This document shows positions 4,782-10,800 of a stretch of 10,800 nucleotides of DNA, one piece after another. The DNA comes from Leptolyngbyaceae cyanobacterium CSSed165cm_216. Its GTDB lineage: Bacteria > Cyanobacteriota > Cyanobacteriia > Phormidesmidales > Phormidesmidaceae. The stretch lies in contig SLIY01000149.1 in NCBI GenBank assembly GCA_007135385.1, positions 1-10,800 on the forward strand, written 5' to 3'. The notes under the pieces were generated by a model. That model had not been told where the DNA came from. It saw only the letters and a list, made by a program, of their open reading frames with translations, and made no database searches. How positions within the stretch are numbered: position 1 is the first letter of the stretch; each line of letters begins with the position of its first letter. Made by a program: the position numbers and the translations under genes.

Positions 4782-6644
4782 TCATCTACCCAAAAAATCA
4801 GCTCTAGGTGGAAAGGCATAGGCAAAATCAGGCTTCTTCAAGTTTAAGTTAGGACTATAGGCTGGATCATTGAAGAGCTGTTCGCCCCAGCGCTGGCGCA
4901 GCAAGGTCATTTCTTGCTCCAATCTCGCCCGCTTAGCTGGAGTTGTTTCATAACCTCGGGTCGCAGACTCATAGTGAACCATCTCCGCATAGGGGGTCCA
5001 AACATTCCGATAGCCAGCCTCCCGCACGCGCAGGCAAAAGTCCACATCGTTATAGGCAACCGCTAAGGATTCATCGAGCCCACCCACTTGTTCAAAAACG
5101 GCCTGCCGTACTAGTAGGCAGGCGGCAGTGACAACGCTGAAACTTTGATGCAGGACCGCCCGATTAAAATACCCTCGATCGCCCCGTAGAAGATTTAGGT
5201 GAGCATGTCCGGCAACGCCACCTACACCAGTAATCACTCCAGCATGCTGCAGAAAACCACTGGGGTACCACAACCGGGCTCCCACACAACCTATCTCATC
5301 TCGATGAGCAAAGGAGACCATTTCCTCTAACCAGTCGGGGGTTAGAACTTCAATGTCATTGTTCATCAGACAGAGAATTTCACCCTTGGCCACCCGGGCA
5401 CCGTGATTATTCAGGGCCGAGAAATTAAAGGGGCTATCATCCCAAACTACCCGAACCCGGTCCGTTGGCAAACGGGTAAACAGCTGAGTTGTTGCAGGCT
5501 CTACACTGCCATTGTCGATAATTATGATCTCAAAATTAGGATAGCTAGAGCGTTTCAGAATGGAGTCGATACATGGACCGAGCAAATCAGCCCGATCGCG
5601 CGTCGGAATCATGATGCTGACTAGCGGTAACCCGGCAGGCAACCGAAATTGAATCCGGTTATACTCTGGGCTTTCAGGAGCCGGTGACACGACCGCCTCA
5701 ATATGACTGCGTTGCAAATGCTCCTTAACCGCTTGGCGTGCTACTTCTACGGCATATTTTTTTTCATTCACGTTGCGAGCGGTGCTACCAGGAATAGCAC
5801 GCCAGTGATAAAGCACATGGGGTACATGAAGGATTTGAGCAAGTTCTATCTTTTCGAGAGCTCTCAGAGCTAAATCGTAGTCTTGGGAGCCTTCATAGCC
5901 CACCCTAAAACCATCAATCTCTTCTAGCAAAGTACGTCGATACATCCCAAGATGAGAGATCATATTTTGAGCCAGGAACAGCTCATAGTTAAAGTCACAC
6001 TTGAAATAGGGATCGAAGCGTTTTCCTGACGCATCGATTTTATCTTCGTCAGAGTAGATGATGCTAGCCAGAGGATGTCGAATAATTGCCTCCACAAGGC
6101 AGTAAAGAGCATGCTCTGAGAGTTCATCGTCGTGATCAAGTAAAGCGACAAATTCGCCCGTGGCCTGTTCCATGGCAGAGTTACTCGCCGCTGAAATATG
6201 GCCATTCTCCTTGCGGTAAGTGATTTTTATTCTGGCATCCTCCGAGGCGTAGCGGGAGAGCAGAGCCGGAACCTCTGGATTAGTAGAGGCATCGTCAGCA
6301 ATGCAGAGTTCCCAATGAGGATAAAGTTGATTCTGAACAGAGCGAATAGCCGCTTCTAGAAATGAGACGGGTGGGTTGTAGACTGGCATAACAACCGAAA
6401 TCAGTGGCTGATAGGGAAGCTCTGAGATGCGATCGCGAATCCGATTTCGCTTAGCCTGATCGAGGGTGTCGTAACGTCGAACCCACTCTGCATAGCCTCC
6501 ATTAACTCTTTTAATATTACCAATTTTACGCTTGAGTCGATGACCTAAGCCTGTTAACCCTTCATGGCGTATAATTCTAATGACTTTGTGGGTGATCAAC
6601 AATAGCCCATAATAGAATTGACTACTTGCCGTTGACTCTTTCAT
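4782..6644 (-). CDS. Two-domain GT2 glycosyltransferase (O-antigen/rhamnan type)
   Basis: The 620-residue protein contains two tandem GT-A glycosyltransferase domains. Domain 1 starts at ISVVMPVYN (82-90) and has ADDAS (116-120), the metal-binding LDHDDE (169-174), IIYSDEDKID (195-204), SQDYDLALR (253-261) and HVLYHWR (276-282). Domain 2 starts at SIMIPTRDR (343-351) and has IDNGS (376-380), NNDIE (428-432) and NDVDFCLR (532-539). This arrangement is typical of large O-antigen or rhamnan polymer glycosyltransferases, which add two different linkages or extend a chain on the cytoplasmic side of the inner membrane. The N-terminal 80 residues contain a hydrophobic patch (11-25) and basic residues that could touch the membrane. 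The ATG at 6644 lacks a clear Shine-Dalgarno. The gene is transcribed against its neighbours. An A8 tract (plus-strand T8, 5757-5764) at codons 294-296 is a possible slippage site in the inter-domain region. Confidence 0.92.
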   Translation of the reverse strand: MKESTASSQFYYGLLLITHKVIRIIRHEGLTGLGHRLKRKIGNIKRVNGGYAEWVRRYDTLDQAKRNRIRDRISELPYQPLISVVMPVYNPPVSFLEAAIRSVQNQLYPHWELCIADDASTNPEVPALLSRYASEDARIKITYRKENGHISAASNSAMEQATGEFVALLDHDDELSEHALYCLVEAIIRHPLASIIYSDEDKIDASGKRFDPYFKCDFNYELFLAQNMISHLGMYRRTLLEEIDGFRVGYEGSQDYDLALRALEKIELAQILHVPHVLYHWRAIPGSTARNVNEKKYAVEVARQAVKEHLQRSHIEAVVSPAPESPEYNRIQFRLPAGLPLVSIMIPTRDRADLLGPCIDSILKRSSYPNFEIIIIDNGSVEPATTQLFTRLPTDRVRVVWDDSPFNFSALNNHGARVAKGEILCLMNNDIEVLTPDWLEEMVSFAHRDEIGCVGARLWYPSGFLQHAGVITGVGGVAGHAHLNLLRGDRGYFNRAVLHQSFSVVTAACLLVRQAVFEQVGGLDESLAVAYNDVDFCLRVREAGYRNVWTPYAEMVHYESATRGYETTPAKRARLEQEMTLLRQRWGEQLFNDPAYSPNLNLKKPDFAYAFPPRADFLGR

Positions 6645-6830
6645 TGTGAGTAGAAACTTTTGGTTAAGCTAACAAAAAAACAATTCCTGAGACACTCATT
6701 CCCGAAACACTTTTAAAGTCATTGAACCTATTTCTGCGACACAGGAGATCGACCTAGCGATGAAGAGTTTGCCTCTGAACCATCCTTCCCCCCTAGACTA
6801 AGGGACATGGTAACTGGTATTTCAATCACA

Positions 6831-6932
6831 TATAGCGATCTGAATTGATTTGTACAGACAGGGCGGCACTCTTGGCCGCACAGACGAGACGCTTACCTTA
6901 CGGGTTTTCACGATTCGCGCAGGATTGCTATA
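6831..6932. mobile_element. MITE-like element with imperfect terminal inverted repeats
   Basis: The left end TATAGCGATCTG (6831-6842) and the right end CAGGATTGCTATA (6920-6932) are imperfect inverted repeats: read inward, TATAGCGATC against TATAGCAATC, with a one-base gap before TG. TA at both tips would fit the TA target duplication of IS630/Tc1-type elements. Inside is a hairpin, GCGGC (6863-6867) against GCCGC (6875-6879), flanked by a direct repeat ACAGAC (6854-6859 and 6880-6885). No transposase is encoded, so it would be a non-autonomous element or remnant. Ends of this kind are, from memory, common in cyanobacterial genomes. Confidence 0.5.
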
Positions 6933-6934
6933 GA
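6907..6934 (+). promoter_or_regulatory. Candidate rfbC promoter at the end of the MITE-like element
   Basis: TTCACG (6907-6912) and TATAGA (6929-6934) are spaced by 16 bases, each matching consensus at four positions, with the -10 box about 39 bases before the rfbC start. The -10 box lies in the right terminal repeat of the element, so the insertion could itself supply the operon promoter. Confidence 0.25.
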
Positions 6935-6972
6935 TGATACATAACTTTGTCCCCCTATGACCCAAGACGCCT

Positions 6973-7524
6973 ATGAAAGTCCAACCAACAGCGTTGCCTG
7001 AGGTATACCTTTTAGAGCCTAAAGTGTTTCAAGATGAGCGGGGATTTTTCCTGGAAAGCTTTAATCAGGCGAGTTTTTGCTCTGCCATCAATCTAGACTT
7101 GGTCTTTGTACAAGACAATCATTCTCGATCAGTCGGGGCGGTCCTAAGGGGGCTACACTACCAAATCCAGCAGCCCCAGGGCAAGTTGGTGCGGGTGGCG
7201 GTGGGGGAGATCTTTGATGTGGCGGTTGACCTTCGCCTTTGGTCTCCTACCTTTGGTCAGTGGGTGGGTTATACCCTCAGTGCCGATAATTTTCGCCAGC
7301 TGTGGGTGCCCCCTGGGTTTGCCCATGGGTTTTTGGTGCTGTCCGAGGTAGCTGAGGTGCTGTACAAGACCACCGATTACTATGCTCGGGAGCATGAGCG
7401 CACTATTCTCTGGAACGATCCTGATTTAGCCATTGATTGGCCTTTGGCGGGCAAAATCCCAATTTTGTCAGCGAAGGATCAGGCGGCTAGTCCATTTAAA
7501 GCGGCGGAGGTGTACGAGACATGA
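6973..7524 (+). CDS. rfbC: dTDP-4-dehydrorhamnose 3,5-epimerase
   Basis: RfbC (RmlC) epimerises C3 and C5 of dTDP-4-keto-6-deoxy-D-glucose, the third step of dTDP-L-rhamnose synthesis in the cytoplasm. The 183-residue length matches the family. Visible signatures are DERGFF (21-26), QDNHS (47-51), LRGLHYQ (58-64) with the catalytic base H62, DVAVDLR (82-88), VPPGFAHGF (112-120) and Y131, the usual acid. D169 in SAKD matches the Asp that pairs with the catalytic His. The start is the canonical MKV...LPEV N-terminus at ATG 6973. No Shine-Dalgarno is evident, which is frequent in cyanobacteria. It is first in a plus-strand operon and its TGA overlaps the rfbD start by four bases (ATGA). Confidence 0.97.
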   Translation: MKVQPTALPEVYLLEPKVFQDERGFFLESFNQASFCSAINLDLVFVQDNHSRSVGAVLRGLHYQIQQPQGKLVRVAVGEIFDVAVDLRLWSPTFGQWVGYTLSADNFRQLWVPPGFAHGFLVLSEVAEVLYKTTDYYAREHERTILWNDPDLAIDWPLAGKIPILSAKDQAASPFKAAEVYET

Positions 7525-8399
7525 AAGTTCTTTTAGTGGGGGCTGGAGGTCAAGTCGGCCAAGAGCTGGAGGCACTGTTGGCGGCTGATCAGGGGGTAAC
7601 GCTGCTGGCCTGCGATCGCGCCTCCCTAGACCTAACCCAACCCCAGGCTATGGCTGAACGGGTCCAGGCCTTTGTCCCTGAGGTAATCATTAACGCCGCC
7701 GCCTACACCGCCGTCGATCGGGCCGAATCGGAGCCTGAGCTGGCGGAGGCCGTCAATGCCCTGGCCCCCGGCTATCTGGCCCAGGCTGCCACCCAGGTCC
7801 AGGCCCAGCTGGTCCATATTTCCACCGACTATGTGTTTGACGGACGACAGTCTGTCCCCTACCGGGAAGACAGCCCCTGCAACCCCCTGGGGGTTTATGG
7901 CCGCACCAAGCGAGCGGGGGAAGAGGCGGTGATCGCTGGCTGCGATCGCAGCGTTATCCTGCGCACCGCCTGGGTCTATGGGGCCAAGGGCAAGGGCAAC
8001 TTTGCCAAAACGATTCTGCGTCTGAGCCAGGAGCGAGATCATCTGCGTGTCGTATATGACCAGGTGGGCACACCAACCTGGACGAGGGACATTGCAGGGG
8101 CGATCGCCCAGATTTTGCCCCATCTGGGGCCAGACACCTATGGCACCTACCATTTCACCAACAGCGGGGTATCAAGCTGGTACGATTTTGCTGTGGAGAT
8201 TGTGGCGTTGGCCGCTAGCATGGGGGTGCCCTTGACGCTGCAGCAGGTGGAGCCGATTACCACGGCAGACTACCCCACCCCGGCCCAACGTCCCGCCTAC
8301 TCGGTGATGGGGTGTGAAAAGATAGCGGACTTACTGGGTCATAAACCGCCCCATTGGCGACAGTCTCTCAGCAAAATGATGGCAGAACTCTGTGGCTGA
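7521..8399 (+). CDS. rfbD: dTDP-4-dehydrorhamnose reductase
   Basis: RfbD (RmlD) reduces dTDP-4-keto-L-rhamnose to dTDP-L-rhamnose with NAD(P)H, the last step of the pathway. The 292-residue protein is an extended short-chain dehydrogenase. The Rossmann motif GAGGQVG lies at 7-13, NAAAYTAVD at 58-66, STDYVFDG at 101-108, the catalytic YxxxK at Y126 and K130, RTAWVYG at 148-154 and DQVGTPT at 180-186. Length and motif spacing are normal. It is coupled to rfbC through ATGA and is followed four bases after its stop by the preferred rfbA start. Codon use is strongly G/C-ending, and there are three HIP1 octamers (7612, 7942 and 8100), unlike the genes on the left of the window. Confidence 0.97.
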   Translation: MKVLLVGAGGQVGQELEALLAADQGVTLLACDRASLDLTQPQAMAERVQAFVPEVIINAAAYTAVDRAESEPELAEAVNALAPGYLAQAATQVQAQLVHISTDYVFDGRQSVPYREDSPCNPLGVYGRTKRAGEEAVIAGCDRSVILRTAWVYGAKGKGNFAKTILRLSQERDHLRVVYDQVGTPTWTRDIAGAIAQILPHLGPDTYGTYHFTNSGVSSWYDFAVEIVALAASMGVPLTLQQVEPITTADYPTPAQRPAYSVMGCEKIADLLGHKPPHWRQSLSKMMAELCG

Positions 8400-8403
8400 T
8401 GTG

Positions 8404-9480
8404 ATGAAAGGATTGATTCTGTCCGGCGGCAAGGGAACTCGGCTGCGGCCTCTCACTCATACGGGAGCGAAGCAATTAGTACCCGTGGCGAATAAGCCGA
8501 TCCTCTGGTACGGCATTGAAAGCCTGGTGGCCGCTGGCATCACCGACATTGGCATCATCATCAATCCAGAAACTGGGGCTGAAATTCAAGACAAGACCGG
8601 CGACGGAGGCCAGTTTGGGGCCAAGATTACCTACATCCTCCAGACAGAGCCAGCGGGATTAGCCCATGCGGTGAAGGTGGCCCAGCCCTTCTTACAGGAC
8701 GCCCCCTTTGTGATGTATTTGGGGGACAACCTGATTCAGGATTCCTTAGATAGCTTTCTCCAACGGTTTCAGGAGAATCGCTCCGACGCCCTAATTATGC
8801 TCAAATCCGTGGCTAACCCCAGCGCCTTTGGCGTGGCTAAAGTGATGGATGATGGCCAGGTGGTGGGTCTCGTGGAAAAACCAACAGTTCCCCCTTCTAA
8901 CTTAGCCCTAGTGGGGGTTTACTTCTTTGCCCCCACCATTCACAAGGCGATCGCTACCATTGCCCCCTCCCCCCGCGGTGAGCTGGAAATTACCGATGCC
9001 ATTCAGGTCCTAATTGACGGTGGCCAACGGGTCGATGCCTGTCAGCTGGCAGGCTGGTGGTTGGATACGGGCAAAAAAGATGATCTACTGGCGGCCAATA
9101 GCATTATCTTGGACGATCTCACCCTGGCCACCAACGGTGGGCATGTGGATGAGCATAGCCGGGTGACGGGGCGGGTCTCCATTGGGGCTGGTTCTCGGAT
9201 TATCCACTGCACCATTCGGGGACCGGTGGTGATTGGCAACGACTGCCACCTCGAACACTGCTACATTGGCCCCTACAGTAGCATTGCTGATCGCGTCACC
9301 CTGGTGGAGGCTGATCTGGAGCACAGTGTGGTGCTGGCCGATGCCAAAGTAGTGGGGGTGCACCATCGCATTGTCGATAGCCTAATTGGCCAGCGGGCCC
9401 ATTTAACCGAAGCTCTCCGTCGTCCCAAGGCCCTGCGGTTTATGATTGGGGATGACAGTCAGGTAGAGCTAACGCCGTGA
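8404..9480 (+). CDS. rfbA: Glucose-1-phosphate thymidylyltransferase, long form
   Basis: RfbA (RmlA) makes dTDP-glucose from dTTP and glucose 1-phosphate, the first step towards dTDP-rhamnose. From ATG 8404 the product has 358 residues. LSGGKGTRLRPLT (6-18) is the nucleotide-binding loop, YLGDN (105-109) carries the metal-binding Asp, VEKP (157-160) and ELEITD (193-198) bind the sugar, and GWWLDTG (217-223) follows. Residues about 255-335 form hexapeptide-like repeats of a left-handed beta-helix, which marks the long RmlA type as opposed to the short form of about 290 residues. In other organisms the long type also feeds deoxysugar pathways. I prefer ATG 8404, which gives the canonical MKGLILSGG start; the in-frame GTG at 8392 would add four residues and overlap rfbD. 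The stop overlaps the next gene by four bases (GTGA). Confidence 0.94.
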   Translation: MKGLILSGGKGTRLRPLTHTGAKQLVPVANKPILWYGIESLVAAGITDIGIIINPETGAEIQDKTGDGGQFGAKITYILQTEPAGLAHAVKVAQPFLQDAPFVMYLGDNLIQDSLDSFLQRFQENRSDALIMLKSVANPSAFGVAKVMDDGQVVGLVEKPTVPPSNLALVGVYFFAPTIHKAIATIAPSPRGELEITDAIQVLIDGGQRVDACQLAGWWLDTGKKDDLLAANSIILDDLTLATNGGHVDEHSRVTGRVSIGAGSRIIHCTIRGPVVIGNDCHLEHCYIGPYSSIADRVTLVEADLEHSVVLADAKVVGVHHRIVDSLIGQRAHLTEALRRPKALRFMIGDDSQVELTP

Positions 9481-10361
9481 GCGATGCTGGGGTAGACCCA
9501 ACCAGGCCGATGGTAGTGGCGGTGGTGCCCACCCGTAACCGTCAGGCCCTGACCCTACGATTTCTAGAGCAAATGGCCGGGCAAACCTACGCCGCCCTCA
9601 AGGTGGTGGTGGTGGATGCCAATTCCAGCGATGGTACCCCCATGGCTGTGGCCCAGCAGTTTCCAACTGTGGCGGTACTGGCCGCCCGCGATCGCGACTT
9701 TTGGGCCGGGGCCACTAACCGGGGGGTCCGCCATGCCCTGGCCCTAGGAGCCGACTATATTTTGACTATAAACGATGATGCCGTGGTCGCCCCGGACCAT
9801 GTGGAACGCCTAGTGGCCCTGGCTCAGCGCCATCAATGCCCAATTTTAGGCAACCAAATTAACTACCTGGCTGACCGCGATCGCCTGTGGTCCCTGGGCA
9901 CCTACACCGCCTGGGGCAGCCAAGACTTTTTGCGGCTGGCCTATAACGATTGCCTACAGAGCCAGCTCCCTGCCTCGGTGGCCCAGGCCGAGGTCCTACC
10001 CACCGACGCCCTACCCGGCAATGGGGTGCTGATTCACCACCAGGTATACCGTCGCATTGGCCTCTATAACGCCCGTTGGTTGCCCCACTACCATGCCGAT
10101 TCAGAACTAATTATGCGGGCGGTCTGTCGGGGATTTAGGGCCTATGTTACCCCCCAGGTAATCCTGTACAACGACTTTTCCGTGCAGCAAAAACAGCTGC
10201 CCCTTCAAAGTCTGCGGGGGATGGCCTACAGCCTCGGCCATCCCAAATCCCACCTCTATGGGCCCGCCCTGGGCTACATCTTTACCCGCTACTGTCCTTT
10301 GGCCCAAAAATGGTCCACCCTTAGGGCCTTGGCCCAGCGCTTTTGGCGGATGTTGCGGTAA
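9477..10361 (+). CDS. GT2 glycosyltransferase, rhamnosyltransferase-like
   Basis: This 294-residue protein is a single-domain GT2 enzyme. VVPTRNR (16-22) is the first strand, VDANSSDGT (46-54) binds the nucleotide, INDDA (98-102) is the DxD-equivalent, GNGVLI (181-186) precedes the acceptor site, and HYHADSEL (204-211) is in the position of the catalytic ED motif. Its organisation resembles WbbL-type rhamnosyltransferases. The GTG start overlaps the rfbA stop (GTGA), so it is translated with the dTDP-rhamnose enzymes, which supports dTDP-L-rhamnose as donor. This is inference from context. The acidic motif reads ADSE where ED would be more usual. No long membrane segment is evident. The last 41 bases overlap the convergent gene on the other strand. 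Two HIP1 sites (9688 and 9877) lie inside. Confidence 0.88.
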   Translation: MSDAGVDPTRPMVVAVVPTRNRQALTLRFLEQMAGQTYAALKVVVVDANSSDGTPMAVAQQFPTVAVLAARDRDFWAGATNRGVRHALALGADYILTINDDAVVAPDHVERLVALAQRHQCPILGNQINYLADRDRLWSLGTYTAWGSQDFLRLAYNDCLQSQLPASVAQAEVLPTDALPGNGVLIHHQVYRRIGLYNARWLPHYHADSELIMRAVCRGFRAYVTPQVILYNDFSVQQKQLPLQSLRGMAYSLGHPKSHLYGPALGYIFTRYCPLAQKWSTLRALAQRFWRMLR

Positions 10362-10800
10362 AGCTGGTCTGGGGATGGTATGGGGTGTGTTGGCCCCGCA
10401 GTCGCCGCCAGCGCCAGTGGATATAGTCCAGTAGCCCCGCCCAGCGGCCCTGGGCCATAGTGGGGGCCGTCGCCACAAAGGTGAGGGGACGCAGGGCAAA
10501 GTAAATCAGGTTCAGCCCCAGGGCCAGGGGGGTACCGTGGCGATCTAAAAAATATAACTTGCTAAAGGTGGCGTGCTGGTACTTGGCCTTGGGGCTACGA
10601 CCGGTAATGGCCGAGACCTGGTGATCCACCAAGATGGCCTGGGTCACGCGCAGGCGATCGCCCCGCTGGTAGTAGCGTTCTGAGATGTCCGCATCTTCGT
10701 AGTCGAGAAAATATTGGGGGTCAAACTGGGGGCAGTGGTCAAACCGGGCCAGGTTAAACACCATGCTGCACCCCGAAACCCAGCGGGTGGGATGGGTGGT
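10321..10800 (-). CDS. GT2 glycosyltransferase, N-terminal part outside the window
   Basis: The minus strand is open from the right edge to a TAA at 10323-10321, giving the last 159 residues of a glycosyltransferase whose start lies beyond 10800. An internal ATG at 10764 is not the true start, because the conserved acceptor-site segment WVSGCSMVF begins upstream of it. In visible numbering this segment is at 7-15, and YEDADISERYYQRG (34-47) is the ED motif of GT2 rhamnosyltransferase-like enzymes. After it come HATFSKLYFLDRHG (76-89) and a hydrophobic stretch (91-112) that may contact the membrane. The layout matches WbbL-type enzymes, so it may also use dTDP-L-rhamnose, but the donor site is not visible. 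The 3' end overlaps the convergent plus-strand glycosyltransferase by 41 bases. Confidence 0.88.
   Translation of the reverse strand, partial: TTHPTRWVSGCSMVFNLARFDHCPQFDPQYFLDYEDADISERYYQRGDRLRVTQAILVDHQVSAITGRSPKAKYQHATFSKLYFLDRHGTPLALGLNLIYFALRPLTFVATAPTMAQGRWAGLLDYIHWRWRRLRGQHTPYHPQTSFTATSAKSAGPRP

Larger units (their letters stand above)
6645..6972. other. 328-base divergent intergenic region
   Basis: No gene is visible between the diverging glycosyltransferase (start 6644) and rfbC (start 6973). The left 186 bases are AT-rich and show no clear promoter for the minus-strand gene. The right part is largely occupied by the MITE-like element at 6831-6932, followed by about 40 bases before rfbC. 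A 14-codon frame from ATG 6957 overlaps the rfbC start in another frame and is probably meaningless. Confidence 0.6.
14..10661. repeat. HIP1 octamers (GCGATCGC), 11 dispersed sites
   Basis: GCGATCGC begins at 14, 3486, 3721, 6429, 7612, 7942, 8100, 8947, 9688, 9877 and 10654. HIP1 is strongly over-represented in many cyanobacteria and is the main taxonomic clue here. Density is uneven: four sites before 6973 and seven after it. Confidence 0.9.

Noticed and set aside
5403..5624. 73-residue plus-strand frame inside the two-domain glycosyltransferase
   Set aside because: It is antisense to the second GT2 domain and shows no motif.
6957..7001. 14-codon frame starting just before rfbC
   Set aside because: It has no Shine-Dalgarno and no recognisable peptide, and such short overlaps arise often by chance.
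7153..7395. 80-residue minus-strand frame inside rfbC
   Set aside because: It is a shadow of rfbC with no motif and no independent start signal.
7632..8153. 173-residue minus-strand frame inside rfbD
   Set aside because: It is antisense to a well-conserved gene with high third-position G/C, which commonly opens long antisense frames. The translation is Gly/Pro-rich and has no recognisable domain.
9042..9366. Two minus-strand frames inside rfbA
   Set aside because: Both are antisense shadows of the beta-helix region of RfbA, with no motif.
9603..9615. GTG triplet repeat
   Set aside because: It encodes the hydrophobic strand VVVV of the GT2 fold, so it follows from protein structure and codon bias and is not a repeat element.
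10107..10499. 130-residue minus-strand frame across the glycosyltransferase junction
   Set aside because: It conflicts with two genes that carry clear GT2 motifs, and its translation is low-complexity Pro/Gly/Arg.

Overview
The window looks cyanobacterial. The octamer GCGATCGC (HIP1, characteristic of many cyanobacteria) occurs 11 times, against well under one expected by chance. The gene content is that of a surface-polysaccharide locus (O-antigen or exopolysaccharide). I see no tRNA, rRNA, CRISPR array, intact transposase or phage gene.

Left region (1-4660). A minus-strand family-2 glycosyltransferase runs off the left edge; it has no stop inside the window and is easily overlooked. After a 383-base gap carrying a hairpin-forming leader and candidate promoters, a plus-strand block begins. 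It encodes a Fe(II)/2-oxoglutarate dioxygenase resembling Kdo 3-hydroxylase, a FkbM-family methyltransferase overlapping it by ATGA, a KdsC-like HAD phosphatase starting at TTG, and a GT8-like glycosyltransferase.

Centre (4661-6972). A 620-residue minus-strand protein with two GT2 domains converges on the GT8-like gene. Its start faces rfbC across a 328-base gap. That gap contains a roughly 100-bp MITE-like element (6831-6932) with imperfect terminal inverted repeats and an internal hairpin.

Right region (6973-10800). A tight plus-strand operon holds rfbC, rfbD and a long-form rfbA, followed by a rhamnosyltransferase-like GT2. Junctions are 4-base overlaps or a 4-base gap. This supplies three of the four dTDP-L-rhamnose enzymes (rfbB is not in the window) and probably an enzyme that uses the product. 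A minus-strand GT2 gene, cut by the right edge, overlaps the end of this operon tail to tail.

The two halves differ. The right part is richer in G+C and in HIP1 (7 sites in 3.9 kb, against 4 in 6.9 kb on the left). The shift falls close to the MITE-like element, as expected if a resident rhamnose operon abuts a more recently exchanged glycan-variation region.

The most interesting combination is the Kdo-hydroxylase-like dioxygenase, the FkbM methyltransferase with an in-frame G8 tract, and the KdsC-like phosphatase. This suggests tailoring of an ulosonic acid or other acidic sugar, although classical cyanobacterial lipopolysaccharide is described as lacking Kdo.
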